From Pyricularia pennisetigena (lineage: Eukaryota; Ascomycota; Sordariomycetes; Magnaporthales; Pyriculariaceae): a stretch of DNA of 64,000 nt. Made by a program: the position numbers and the translations under genes. Each line of letters starts with the position of its first letter. The first letter of the stretch is position 1. Of this stretch, positions 13,054 to 24,885 are shown one piece after another. The DNA lies in contig NC_043741.1 of NCBI RefSeq assembly GCF_004337985.1, positions 5,419,445-5,483,444 on the forward strand. Reading direction: 5' to 3'. Under the pieces are notes generated by a model. It was given only the letters and a program-made list of their open reading frames with translations. It searched no databases and was not told the DNA's origin.

Positions 13054-15764
13054 GATGTTGGTAGTCTTGGTGGGAGCCTTGGGGAGAATTCTAGATATTG
13101 GTCAAAGTTATAATCCGCAACAAGGGGTATCTCGAGGATGACACTTTTTTTTTATTATTATTCAGGATTATGTGAAAATGATAATGGGCATGAATATAAA
13201 GCATAGAAGAGCAGAAACCCAAGCCATTGGAATAGCACAACCAAGGTGAAGGGGTGAAAACATCTTTATAGACCAAGCCTGCAACTCTTATCTAGAGCCA
13301 CTCAAGCAAGAGTATATTCCATTGACATGTTGTTTTTATCCCACCCAATGCTCTCGGCGGTCCCAGCCCATGGGAGAAATCCATATCTATGCCTGCGAAT
13401 ACCACCAGAGCGATCACGGAGCCATGATAAGTTGCCTTGGGGTGAGTCCCTTGGTTTTTCAGTGGGGGTTTCTGGGGTATTGTTTTTGTGAGACACCTTT
13501 GGGGGTGTGAAATAAGACCATGCAAGGCGAGAAGCGACAAAAAAAAAAGAAAAAAAAAAAAAAAAAAAACCTGATGAGACGGCATCGGCAAGCGGGATTG
13601 AGTGGCCATAGTTTAACGTTATGGTGGTGTGGTTCCAGGGACAATGAGTGAGAGATCTCCCATGTGCGAGTGGATATGGCAGATGTCCGTTCTCGGTGGT
13701 CAGTCTACATCGCAAGTCCAGTAGTAGCGTCATTCATTGTTTGCATGGAGGCCCCCAGCTCCAAGCTTTCCGGGTTTGTTCTGCCCGAGGCGTGCCCCTA
13801 TGGAGATCAGCCCCACCTCAATTTACCATCACTAATACTGTACTCGAATTCCCCAGAGCAGCGTCACATTCATTGTTTCCCGTTGTTAAAGGTGTGTTTG
13901 CTTAGACACCCTATTACCAAGTCAAGGGGTTTAAGCCTTGTACGTAAACGATACTACTTGGTATCCGTGAAGAAGGACACACCCCGCAGAAACCCCAGTC
14001 TCGTTAGACGGTAAACACAAGTGGAGTGCTGTCTGCTTCCAATGAGAGTCCAGAATTGGCATTCATTTTGTCCTCGAATGTTGTCACTCTTTGATGTTTG
14101 GTCAAGCAAATCGTTGAGTTGATAATAAGACGGGCAAGCAAGGCAAGGTAGGCTTTGAATAACATTTCTTGTGGGGGAGATGGTAGTTTTATTCCCGCTC
14201 AGCTCGGCGATCGAGCGCAATCCGAGTATGACGACTTGACTCCGAGGGGTTTTAAGCCACCAGTGGGCGTGCATGTATGTAATTTTACTCTTCTTATCCA
14301 CTTCACTGGGAGTGTTGGGAATAGGTGATAACGTGGCGTTCCTTTGCATGGCACATTCGCCATCGGGGTGCCACCAACTTTCAAACCGCAGCTTTATAAT
14401 GTACTGCTTTTAAGATACTACGTAGACTCAACGTAATATAAAGGGCATAGCAACACACCATCATGTACGAGGCCTGCATATCATCTGCCGTACGGGCTGG
14501 CAGCATCAATGATCCGGCTTGTTAGGTCAGTCGATGACCCCTGCCTTCGTTCATTAACACAGAACTAAAGTGATTACATGCAGGCTTCATTATAACACCT
14601 ACACAATTTACTATTTCCCGCAAACTTACTTTACTTTCAGATTGCCGTTGCATGCAAGGGGTGCATGCCGCGTGGGGCTGGGCTGGGCAAGCAGCTCTGC
14701 CAGGCAAGGTGACGCAGTGTTCCCGTCCGAGGGAGCCGAACGTGTTCAGCTCCCTTATCCCGTGGACGCCATTGGATTGTCCGCCACAGGAAAACACTTA
14801 TCGCATTCTTTTGCTAATCCCGCGCTTTTACAAGACAGAACCTACGCGGAACGCCAAGGCTGTCGTCGGTGGGGAACTTGGAGCCGATGTCGGGGAGGCG
14901 TCGGCAACACGCGACATATACTTGTGGGTTGAGCTTCGCGGACCCCCTATCAATGCTGAAGGGTACTTGTTGTTTATTTTTTTTTTATTTTTTTTTATTT
15001 TTTTTGTATTAATTACCTCCTACTGCAATCCCCGGCGGATCCTGTACAAGGGGGGGCGGGGGGGCTTTTGTCAGGCATCTAAGCCGCATGGAGCTGAATA
15101 TTGCAATGTCTTTACAGAGAACCCAATGATACAACCGCCCGTCCCAGTCAGACTCGCCTAGACCCCGAAAACACCCGGTCCAGGGTCCAGCCCAAAATTA
15201 GGTTACCTTAGACGGCATTAACAGGACGCCGTCGGAGAAAGGTTTCCTGCTTGCATGCCGTCGACATGCGACTTCGGACTCGGGTCCGTCACCTAGTCTA
15301 GGAGTTCAACTGATCTGAGAGATCGTTACATCGGTGAAAAAAAAAAATTGCCAACTAAACATGAGCACATACATGCATGTGGTCCTGGTATATAGTGTAG
15401 TGTTATATAAAAATTTTGCGGCTTCCCATGGACGGTTCAGTCGATCCATACAACCGCAGCTCGTTAAAGTCGAATCAAGTGGCTCCCATCAACCCAAATA
15501 TGACTAGCGGCGCTCACACGATATTACAGCAAGAAGCCGGTTCAAAAACCCAAACCAAGAAAAAGGAAATCCTCGAAACGTTGAGCGAGGTAGGTAACGA
15601 TAAAGGCGATGTCCACACAACGCAGTCACGACCGCCGAGGATGAAAACTATCCGTAGACTAAAGTAGCAACCACCAGCTGGGGGTAGCAGGAGTAGCATG
15701 TCGAAGAGACACGGGAACAAAGACCCTGTTTGTGCACAAGATGCGGAACAAAATGCATTTGCCT
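13054..15764. other. Intergenic region upstream of GDH, downstream of SET1
   Basis: These 2.7 kb carry the GDH promoter and leader and the SET1 3' end. Long homopolymers are present (A-rich 13540-13570; T-rich about 14970-15006). No ORF with family similarity, RNA gene or mobile element was recognised. An inverted T/A-rich texture and TTAGGTTACCTTAG near 15199 resemble short motifs seen in other intergenic parts of the window. Confidence 0.55.
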
Positions 15765-18700
15765 TCAGTTGAGGAAGCCCTTGCAGTTGGTAGTTCCACA
15801 GAGGCAGGGGACTCGGTCCTCCTCCTTTTCTTCGAGCTCAAACTTGTAATCATAGGTGAGCTCTTCATCTGTTGGGTAGCCAAAAAGGCACCAGTCAGTA
15901 CAATCTCGCAACAAGAAACAAGATTTCAAATTTNNNNNNNGGTTGTTAAAACCTACTCCGTGCAATGTCTCTCAACGCATAGATGACAATGCGTTTCGTG
16001 CCCTCCACCCTGATGATCTTGGCAGTGCAGTTTGGCATGCAACTGTGATTGATGAATCTCGCAATGCCGCCCTTCTTTGTTGCATCAATCACCGCATCCT
16101 CATCGATCCGGAAAAGATAACTGCTTCCAATGCCGCTCCTGTCGTATCTTGCCTCACGCACTTGAGCCACTGACGGCCGCACTTCCTCGCCGACATATTC
16201 GATGATCATGTCGTCCTTTGGTATATGCTCCATGGCATAGAGGCCCCAGTTGTGAATCGCTGAACGCTCAAATTTGACTGGCTTCTTCCGTTTTTTGAGC
16301 TGATTGAACCTTAGGGCATCCGATTTCTGATCATTCATCTCTGCCATGGCCCGCCTATGATTGGCGCGATTGGCACGAGAAGAACCTCTGGATATGCTGT
16401 TATCGTCGGCAACCTTGACAGCTGTTAGGTTCTTGCCAGGCGCCGCCTTGGCCTGTGCTTGGCGTTCCTCGCGCGCCTTTTTGACCTTGATGTGATGCGG
16501 CAGGTACTTTGATTTTTCCGAGTTGAGAATCTTCTTAACACCCTCGGTGCGAGCACAGCCAGTTGCATTGGGAACGTAGTAACCCTCGATTCTGGGATGA
16601 CGCGAGTCTTCAACAGTAGAGTCCACATTGAGACACCTGATGCGGTTTCGCTTCCAGACCCAAAACTCGGGATCACCGATGTCGCCGGCCTGGAACCGTC
16701 TCTTGAGCCTCGCTGTATCTGGGCGGTCTCTCGAGTCAAGAGACAGCAAATCCAATGTGCCAATGTCTAGCTCAAAATCGGGCGGGATCGTGAGGGCGGA
16801 CATCAGCTTGTCGGGGAATAATTCAGGATCCAGGCGGAGTCGCTCGGCAACATCTTCTTGAAGGGATGTCGTAGAATCAGGGACTGGCTCAGGATCGGCA
16901 TCAGCCTTGGCCTCTTCAGCCTTCTTCAACTGCGCTCCCTCCTCTTCCTCGACGACCTCCTGTTCGGCTTTCTTCTGGGCTTCCCGCTCCTCGAACAGTT
17001 GTTTCTTTGTCTTCTTTTTCTTGACAGGTTTCTTCTTGCCTTTTGCATCCAGCGGCGCGGGCGTCGGCAGGCGAGAGCTTTCGGACTCGTCCCTTTCTAA
17101 AACATCCGCATCCTGGATGACAATATCCTCGGTCGCAGGTGCATCCGCTACAGGCAGTCCAACGTCAACCTTCTCCATTGCCACGCCAAAAAGCTCCTCC
17201 TCATTCTTCTTTTGCTTCTTGAGAGCCTTCTCTATTGGCACATCGAGCTTCCTCTTTTTGCTTGTTAACAAAGATGCGTCATTGACGGCAAAGCTAGCCT
17301 CTGTCATCGAGTCTTCCTCTTGTCGACCCCAGGATCCAAGGTCATCCTGCATCGCATCTTCGTCGGTACTCATCCGGCTGCGCGGCCGAGACTCTGGCTC
17401 CTCAGTGTCCTCGACATGAGCCTCACGTGTGTCCTGATCATCTTCAGATTCGGTATCACTATCGACATGCAGGCGGTGGTGAAGAGACCGGAACGCAGGT
17501 CGTACGCGAGCACGGGGCGCTCGTCGGCGCTCAAAAGGATCCAAGAACTCTTGCCTGCGAGCTCCTTCCTCATATTTCACTTTGCGAATACGTGGGAGGG
17601 CTGCGATCCCGCGTGCTGTTCTTCGTTCGATAGGATCATCCCGAGAATTGGGTGTCCCGATGGGTGACTTGGCGACGCTATCGTCGACGAGATCGGAAGT
17701 TAGGTCATGATGAGAATCGTCGAGGTTGAGTTTTCTGCGCTTTGCAGAGTGGTTTGCTGGATCAAGATATGCAACGAGGGCTGGAGTTGCAACCTTAGTG
17801 CGGATGTGGCGGATCAGGTGCTCCGTCATCTCACGTCTAACCATGCGGACGGCTTCCAATACCGGATCAAAATCCTTGGCCCGCTGTTTCTTCTCTTCCT
17901 CAATGTCCCCATCCTCATCTCGCTTCGCGCGCATTCGCTCATTTGCTTGCGCCGGCATGTCATAAGTAGGCTTACGCTCTTTTGACCTGCTCCGTCTCCG
18001 TTCTCTTTTTTCTTCGTCATCCTTGCGAGCTGGTGGGACACCTGAGGTGCCGTACGGATGATGAGACATGATCATGTCATAATCGAAGAATCGCGAGTGA
18101 TTAGTGCACTTGTAGCACCGTTCGGCCTGATCACGACCGTAAGAAGAATCGGCAAATATAAGATAGTAGCCGTACTTCTCAATGATTAGGATGTCGTCCA
18201 TTGTAAAGCCTCTTAGCCTTTTCTTCATGTGCGGGACCGTCAAAGGCGAGACGGGAACGGACTTGTGGGAGACAAAGATGAAAGGATTCTTCACCACGCG
18301 GGCAAGTACAGCTTGGCGGTGGGCGATAGCAGGATGGGGAGCTCCAGATGTTGCACCTAGGCGAGTAGGATCCATGGGAGAGTTTGCCATCGAACCTTGT
18401 CGCAGGGCCGCTGGGCCCCTGGGAGCAGTTGGAGGGACTCCAGTGGGAGGTGTACCGACGCTTCTGGGTGCGGTTGGAATCTTTTGTTGTGCCGCAAGCA
18501 TCTTCTCTTTGTCCTTTTTCAGCACATCCTCCATCATGCGGCCACTCTTCCGGCCATCCGGGTCATACTCAACCCGGATTTGGTGTGCCTCAATACGCTG
18601 CCCGTTCATTTGGCGCACCGCTCTCTTGGCGGCATCTATCGCAAAGACTGGTTGGGGTCTCATGCGATTTGGCTTGGCGTCTCTATAACGGAACGTTGCG

Positions 18701-19782
18701 AAACCAAGATAACTGCCGGTCTCAGGATGCATCTTATTTGAGCTCTCGGCGACATCACCAAACGAGCCAAAGATGGCGGTCACCTTGGAGAAGGCAATGA
18801 GTGGGTTGAATCCAGTCACAACAATCTGAGTGGGTGGTCCTGGCCCGACGGCCATCTTGGGGTCATACGGGTAAGGCCTGAGATTGTAAGGTGCATGCCT
18901 TAGACGTGCTTTGGGGTGATGGTAGTCGACATTGATGTAGTTGAGCCTTCCGCCTTTGGCTTGGCGGGGATCTGGAGGGGGGTGGTCATCATCTTCCTAT
19001 TCAAGCAATAATTATTAGCCATGTGATCCACGAGACAGATGACAACCCCCCTCCAGATATTGTATGGGTATTATCGGTTTACGTACGATTCCAAATTCAA
19101 CGTATGTAGCCTTGGTCTTCTTCTTGTCGGCTGAGGCAGAGCGATCGAGCAAGGGATCATATGTACAGGCCAAGCCAAGCACAGGGCGGTTGATATCTCG
19201 AGCAGGGATACGTTCGATGGCAGCCTCCGTCGACGTAGGCTGAACCCCGTTGGGTGCTGTGCAGCCTGGTATTGGCAAATAAACTGGATCCTCAAGCTTT
19301 TCGAGGCTTAGAGGAGTTGATGCCGACGGCTTGGGTGGATCTGAGGTGACGAAGTACGGTTGTGGCGATCGGGGATTCGTGAGAGGCGTAACATGACTAC
19401 TTGAATCCTTTGACGTAGCCATGGCGTTCTGGGAATGTGAGGATGAGCTAAATATGGATGAGCTCGTGCTCGCATGCGAGCTCGCCGAGCCAACGGTGTT
19501 CAGCATGTCGCCTGGAATAAGCTCGCTGTCATCAATATATGGACGGGGCGCATCGGAAGCAGGCTCGCTGAGGCGCGTATGGGACGCCACGCAGCCAGCA
19601 AGGACGTCGTCTTCGGGGCGTGATGCTGGTGTTGTCCGTCCGCTATCTAAGCCGGTGCCGTGCGACACGGCAGGCGAGTCAACCGATCGCCTCTTGGACC
19701 TCTCGAGCTCACGTGCTCTGTTCACGACAGAGTTGGGCGCATTCGGAAAGCATGCGGTGAAGCTCGAGGGCGGCGGAGGCAT
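15765..19782 (-). CDS. SET1: Histone H3 lysine-4 methyltransferase SET1 (COMPASS catalytic subunit)
   Basis: Chromatin enzyme that mono-, di- and trimethylates H3K4 at active genes as part of COMPASS. Exons 19782-19087, 18996-15957 and 15868-15765 give 1279 residues (3840 nt). ATG 19782 was chosen because it opens [16 protein letters not shown], resembling the N-terminus of other fungal SET1 proteins; the open frame further upstream lacks an ATG. Domains: RRM at about residues 289-375 ([20 protein letters not shown]), a SET1-associated RRM-like segment at about 497-540, N-SET at about 945-1050 including GCARTEG, SET at about 1135-1245 ([33 protein letters not shown]) and post-[16 protein letters not shown]. 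The last intron (15956-15869, donor GTAGGT) contains a 7-base N gap; splicing restores [15 protein letters not shown]. Acidic and Lys-rich stretches lie between the RRMs and N-SET. Confidence 0.96.
15934..15940. other. Assembly gap (7 N)
   Basis: Seven undetermined bases lie inside the last intron of SET1. The splice sites on both sides are intact, so the coding sequence is not affected. Confidence 0.99.
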
Positions 19783-21137
19783 GATATTATTGACACGACA
19801 GCCCGCTCCTGCCAACCGCCACCGTGACAAGTCGCGAGTGTGAGATGATCAGCATACAGACATGGGAGCTGTTCAACGGCTGGCTGATTGAGGGGTGTTG
19901 AGGTGGAAGGGATCCGGGTGTTGAAAGTGACGCGCAAAGTGATCGCGGCCCCCAAGTACGCGACAGCGGTGTCTGGTTTGAAAACCCAAGTTCTGGGCCT
20001 GCGCTGGTTTTGGCCGGTGCCAGTGGTCGGGTCAAGTGGCAAAGAGCCTAACGTCGCTATTGAGAGGTAATTGATGTCAAAAAAGATGTCTAGTGCAGCC
20101 GCGACAGGTCTGCAACGATTGTTTTGGGCTGCTTTGGATGGGTGCGGATGAAAATGCAGGATTGGCTTAGCCAGCCGCGGGAACGCAATTGAAAAAAGTG
20201 GCAGTCAAGGATGCTGACCGAGCGGGCCAAGACCAGTCAGACAGCTCAGCAATCCCCCTGCCTGGCTTGTGGTAAATTGGATAGATCGAGGGCGTTGGCG
20301 AGTCGGCTGGTGTGGGTCCGTCAACTTAATTTTCGTGTCTATCCCGTGTTTTCTGTTGTGCCACATTTGCTAGGCTGCAATTTTGTCAAAGCACAGCACC
20401 TGAATGGACGAAAGCTGTAATGGTATTGTGGCTGGCACAGGGCAGGCAGTAAGACCGACCATAGGCGGTTGAATAAAGTGTAAGCGAAAATGATTCGCGA
20501 TCAGGCACTCCCAGAAAACTTGACGTGCATGATTGATTATCCGGGCGACTAAACTATGTGTCGGAATGTTACCTACCTTACCTAGCTGTGTCATCATCCA
20601 TGGAATGTGTCTGCACTTTGCATCTGAGGCGAACAAAGAGCCGCAATGCATTCTCTTGACCTGCTTTTCCGTTCATCTGTTAATGTCGTCAAGCAGTAGA
20701 AAACAATGTTCCAGTGATACTTCTATCATAGAATGTGTGTCTAGTCTGTAGCTGCTTGGTGTATCCCTTTGACTGGCGAATTACGATCATGTCGTCTGAT
20801 AAAGAGAGCCTCATTCATTGCGCTTATTGCAATCCAATCTTTAACATATACATGAAAAAAAAAGCAAATAACTAAATGAGCAGCCTGATTAGGCCCAGGA
20901 ATCCAAGTACGTAAGGGATCGCAGTTCCCTCGCTAGAACATTCTGTTGCTTTTCGGGAATTTGCCAGGGCATGATAGCCCCAAGACTAGAAACAAAGAAA
21001 ACCGGTGCAATACCGTAAACAGGACCCAAGACTCCCCCATTCCAAACGCCGAAATTCCATCTATATTTAACGCCATGAGGGTAGTTATGTGCAGTCATTT
21101 CCCTCACAAGGGACTAGCAAACTTGTTGTCCAACATA
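19783..21137. other. Intergenic region: SET1 promoter and downstream gene 3' end
   Basis: These 1.36 kb contain the upstream sequence of SET1 and the 3' flank of the next minus-strand gene. A TTACCTACCTTACCTAG stretch lies near 20569-20585. No gene was recognised. Confidence 0.55.
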
Positions 21138-22520
21138 TTACAATTCCTCTGGGAGCTCAAACCCATGAATGCTGATATCGCCAGCAGAAGCGGGTTCGTC
21201 GTTCTCATCTTCACTTTCCACGTCGAAAATTGACAAGAAGGGAATTCGCTTCTTTTGAGCCTCATCCTCAGCCTCTTTGTCTGCCTGGCTCTTTGCAAAG
21301 CGTGCCGGCGTGATTGTCGACTCTCGGGAATACGAAGATGCCACACTTGGGGCGCGCACAGAGGCTACGCTTGGGTTGCGTGGCGGGGCTGTTGCCGGGG
21401 CCCGGTTCGCAGTCATGGTTTGGCGTCCATTAATCATGGAGGATGCAGTACGTCCTTTGTTGTATCCAAGGGTAGATTTGGACACTGCCGCAGCGACCTC
21501 TGCAGACGTTTCGCGAGGCCGGATTGCACGTTGAGCAGGCTTGTTTCCGGTGATACCAAATGGAAGTACACGGGCCGGCTTGTTGAGTGGCTTGACAGAG
21601 TCGGGCCTCGGGGCTAGCGCCGGCCGGGGAGCGGAGCCGAGAGCCCCAGCAGCATTCCGGGAGGCGATTGTAGACGGTGCTCTTGACGCGGTGGGATTAG
21701 AAGATGTCGCGGCTGACCAAGCTGCAGCTGCGTTCTTTGCTGATTTCCGCTGCAGGTATTTTGTCGCGTTGGAAACATCGCCTACCGCCCATTCATCCAC
21801 ATTGTCCTTCCAGTCGGCTTCGATATTCTTGGAAGCCCGAGATGCCGCGACCGCTGTACGCCTCTCGGTCCGTTCGGCATCATGGTAGTAGGGGTAATAG
21901 TTCCTCAACCGGTTCTTAGGCTTGAGACCTTCATAAGTGAGTACACCATCCTTGAAGTCCTCCGATTCGTAAGGAACTTCTATCTTTGGAGGCGCATATT
22001 CGATCTCTTCCTCCGCTTCAGGACCTGTGGGGGCATCGGTATGGACATCGAGCTTGCCAGACTCAGTCCGGTTCGTCGATGTCTGCTTCGGTGGTCGGTT
22101 GATGGTGGCGGGTTGCTGGGTCTTCTCAATCTCACGAACAATGCTCTTCACGCCTTGGATTTGTCCAGTCCTCGCTTTGGCGTTGGTCGTCTTGTTACCT
22201 AGAGGTGCGCGTGCTGTGAGAGGTTCTATATTGTTACTCGTTAGCTGTGAATTCAAAAGGCATCCCAAGCAGTTGTTTGTCGCACCTAGTGGAGTGGCAG
22301 GCGCGCCTTTGCCTTTGCCAACGGTCCGAAGCATTGTGTTTCCATTTTTTGCTGCCAGGACACTCTTCCCAGCCCCAGCTGGCGCGTTCTCGTCATTTAG
22401 AGGCACCTTGAGGGGCGTTTTGTGATATCGAGATCCCATCGGCTTTTGGTTGAGAGCTTTAGAGCCCCCAGCCTGCCGGCTGAACGCCAGATTCTCCTGG
22501 TCTTTGTGAGCCGCCAGCAT
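21138..22520 (-). CDS. Uncharacterised, largely disordered fungal protein
   Basis: I cannot assign a function. Start ATG 22520 (MLAAHKDQENLAF) was chosen because the frame further upstream has only a TTG. The unspliced frame is 460 codons. A 60-bp segment at 22285-22226 has a good donor (GTGCGA), a perfect branch site (GCTAACG) and TAG acceptor but no stop, so it is probably an intron removed in frame, leaving 440 residues (exons 22520-22286 and 22225-21138). Short blocks that look conserved: RYHKTPLKVPLNDEN, APLGNKTTNAKA, a middle acidic block ending with Tyr-rich LRNYYPYYHDAERTERR and ADWKDNVDEWAVGDV. The rest is Ala/Ser/Pro-rich and basic. The N-terminal DQEN and KTPLK..LNDEN motifs resemble those of cell-cycle-regulated fungal proteins, but this is only an impression. 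Coding is supported by length and organised composition. Confidence 0.75.
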   Translation of the reverse strand: MLAAHKDQENLAFSRQAGGSKALNQKPMGSRYHKTPLKVPLNDENAPAGAGKSVLAAKNGNTMLRTVGKGKGAPATPLGATNNCLGCLLNSQLTSNNIEPLTARAPLGNKTTNAKARTGQIQGVKSIVREIEKTQQPATINRPPKQTSTNRTESGKLDVHTDAPTGPEAEEEIEYAPPKIEVPYESEDFKDGVLTYEGLKPKNRLRNYYPYYHDAERTERRTAVAASRASKNIEADWKDNVDEWAVGDVSNATKYLQRKSAKNAAAAWSAATSSNPTASRAPSTIASRNAAGALGSAPRPALAPRPDSVKPLNKPARVLPFGITGNKPAQRAIRPRETSAEVAAAVSKSTLGYNKGRTASSMINGRQTMTANRAPATAPPRNPSVASVRAPSVASSYSRESTITPARFAKSQADKEAEDEAQKKRIPFLSIFDVESEDENDEPASAGDISIHGFELPEEL

Positions 22521-23182
22521 TTTTGCAGGTGTTCGGTCTCCTCTCAACCGGCGGTAGTGGTGTGTGACAAGTTTGTTTACACGGTATTTTCGTGTTTATG
22601 TCGATTGCAATATTCAGAGTAAATCACCAGACAGTTCAGCTTCAAAAATTCCAGCAAGAGGCCATAAGCGTTGACGGTAGTGCCGGAAATGGATCCGTGA
22701 AATGATTCCAAATGTCTTCCATCACAGGGGGATGAGAGAGGCCGAGAGCAAGAGACGTGCAATTTCAATGTGTCAGGGGTTTGTTGACGCTCGTGACAGG
22801 CGAAGCTCGCCAGGGTAACCGGGCAACCAGCAGTGAAACGAGCTTGCTCATTTAGCCTCTCTGCTCGCACCAGTGCGACCAGACCCACCAACGCCGGTGG
22901 GAGCATTGACCACACGTCCGGTAGGCGCATCAAATCCCTGCAGGCACCCTTTGAAGGGACGGGGGTTAGGGAACCACCTTCCATGGGGGCTTGAGGGGCA
23001 TTCTTTGGAGGTCTTCTTGGTCTCAATCTCACTTGACCACCTTCATTTGACGTCCTTTGTTCTCATCATCCAGGTGACGTAGCAACTCACAAACGAAACA
23101 TCGCTCCCAAACGCAACTCGAATCTCAAATAATTTTTGCATTCGCCTAGACATTTCATCATCAAAAAGACTTCACCGCCGCC
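22521..23182. promoter_or_regulatory. Divergent promoter region, uncharacterised gene / tropomyosin
   Basis: These 662 bp lie between two divergently transcribed starts and must contain both promoters. No TATA box or factor site was identified with confidence. Confidence 0.5.
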
Positions 23183-23926
23183 ATGGACCGAATCAAGGAG
23201 GTAAGTCAAAGCTGTACATATTGGGGATGAGATGAGCAGCCCCTCGACCCCACTAGGAAGCCAGCGAAGCGCAAGACCGACCGCAACCGACCGCAAAACC
23301 ACGATCTCATCCCCCATCGTCGGCCGATTTGTCTACATCGTCAGATTACTGATAACTGCTGCCTCTGGCCATGGAATTACACAGAAAATGAACCAGCTCC
23401 GGCTGGAGGCCGACGAGTCCAACGCCAAGGTCGAGGAACTCCAGTCCAAGGTCAAGCTACTGGAGCAGGAGAATCTCAGCAAGGAGCAGGAGATCACCTC
23501 ACTTCAGCACAAGAACGGTGTCTTGGAGGGTGAACTGGAGAAGCTCGAGGAGAATGTCAAGAACCTGAAGAAGATGGCAGACGAAAATGTCAGTGCCGGT
23601 ACCCAGAATGAGAACCTGGCCCGCAGGCTGCAATTGCTTGAGGACGAGGCCGAGGAGGCGGACAAGACCCTGCGGGAAGCTAACGAGAAGTGAGTTTTGG
23701 TGTCTCGACATAGGCCCGACTTCTTGAAGAACTTGCTAATGCCTAACACGACTTCGCCCAAAGGCTCCGACAAACGGACGTCAAGGCTGGCCACTTCGAG
23801 CGCAAAGTACAGGCCCTGGAGGCGGAAAGGGACAGTTGGGAGCAGAAGTACGAGGAAATGGCCAAGAAGTATGCTTCGACACAGAAGGAGTTGGAGGATC
23901 TCCTGGCCGAAGTTGGAAACATCTAA
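23183..23926 (+). CDS. Tropomyosin
   Basis: Coiled-coil protein that polymerises along formin-nucleated actin cables and supports polarised growth and cytokinesis. Exons 23183-23200 (MDRIKE), 23385-23689 and 23764-23926 give 161 residues, the usual length of fungal tropomyosins (486 nt in frame). The whole protein after residue 5 follows heptads, for example MNQLRLEADESNAKVEEL and LARRLQLLEDEAEEADKTL, and ends with LEDLLAEVGNI. Intron 1 is 184 bp (GTAAGT..ACAG); intron 2 is 74 bp and uses an AAG acceptor (CCCAAAG), the only one that restores NEKLRQTDVKAGHFERKV. The six-codon first exon is typical of fungal tropomyosin genes as I recall them. A leader follows the divergent promoter shared with the preceding gene. 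Confidence 0.96.
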
Positions 23927-24164
23927 GACTTTTTCACGGGGTGGAAAAAGACTTGCTTTCGTGTCAGCTGGTACCTTCGTCGAGCATTTGTGTTCTGCTC
24001 CTATACCTTGTCTTATTTTTGCACGTTCATCAATCATTCAGGTCACTCGAACGAACATTTTTCGACCGGTCTTTTCTGTCATAATCAACGATCCGTTCAT
24101 GAAGCCTCACACCACTGTGTCAAAGAATTAGACTCGCTTACGCACTAGGTACCTATGATAGCCC

Positions 24165-24885
24165 CTATCCTGCACCGGCAAATTTCTTGGCCCTCCGCTT
24201 CGTCTCCGTCAACCTCCTCTCAAACTTGGTTTCGTATCGGAATTTTTTCTTCTTCTTCTTTGGCTTTTGGTCTTTACTTGACTTCTTGCCCTCCGTTGTT
24301 TTTTCTTCGGGTTTGCTTTCGCCGTTCGCTTCCTCGTCTCCAGAATCTTCGTCCTCCGGCCTGTGCAGCCCGTCCCTGTCGACGTTGACCGACTCAATCT
24401 TCACCGTGGTGAACCTATCCTCGTCGATATATTCCTCCTCAAAGTTCATTGGCTTCAGTTCTGGAGGCGGTTCGTCGTCAAAACCCTCCCAACCATTTTC
24501 GGAGTCGGAGTCGTCGTCCTGACCGGCTTGTTGAGCCTCTCGCAAAAGTGCGTTGACTTGTTCCACGTGTTTCTCGATATCTCGCTTGCGCTCCTCTCGC
24601 AGCTGCGCAAGGATCCATATGTTAGCTGGGCGAATATGTATTTATGACAATAGCGGTGAACCTCGTTGGGCGCACCTGTTTCCTCATCTCGATCCTGTCC
24701 TTTCTGGCTTGCTCAGCTGCCTGCTCCTGTGCATGTTTTATCCTCGCCTGCTTGCGCTTATGGAAGCCGGTGAGGTAGTCGGCGCGCGCATCATTGTCAA
24801 AGGAGATTTCTTCGATGCTGTGATGGGCTTTTCTCTTTTTCGGAGGTAGCCCTAAGGTCTTCTTTGGCCTTGGCTTAGCAAACAT
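24165..24885 (-). CDS. RRP17: Nucleolar protein RRP17/NOL12-like
   Basis: Nucleolar protein of the NOL12 family; the yeast member Rrp17 is a 5'-3' exonuclease that trims 5.8S and 25S rRNA precursors. Exons 24885-24676 and 24602-24165 give 215 residues; the 73-bp intron (GTGCGC..CAG) has a GCTAAC branch site. The N-terminal block MFAKPRPKKTLGLPPKKRK and the following DNDARADYLTGFHKRKQAR are the family signature. They are followed by a charged helix (EQAAEQARKDRIEMRKQLREERKRDIEKHVE), an acidic stretch and a Lys/Arg-rich C-terminus likely to act as nucleolar targeting signal. The open frame continues upstream of ATG 24885 and has an in-frame ATG about 40 codons earlier, but family alignment favours 24885. 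It shares a 432-bp divergent promoter with the BIG1-like gene. Confidence 0.9.

Noticed and set aside
16907..17419. 170-codon plus-strand ORF opposite SET1
   Set aside because: Phe/Ser-rich antisense of the Lys/Glu-rich SET1 linker.
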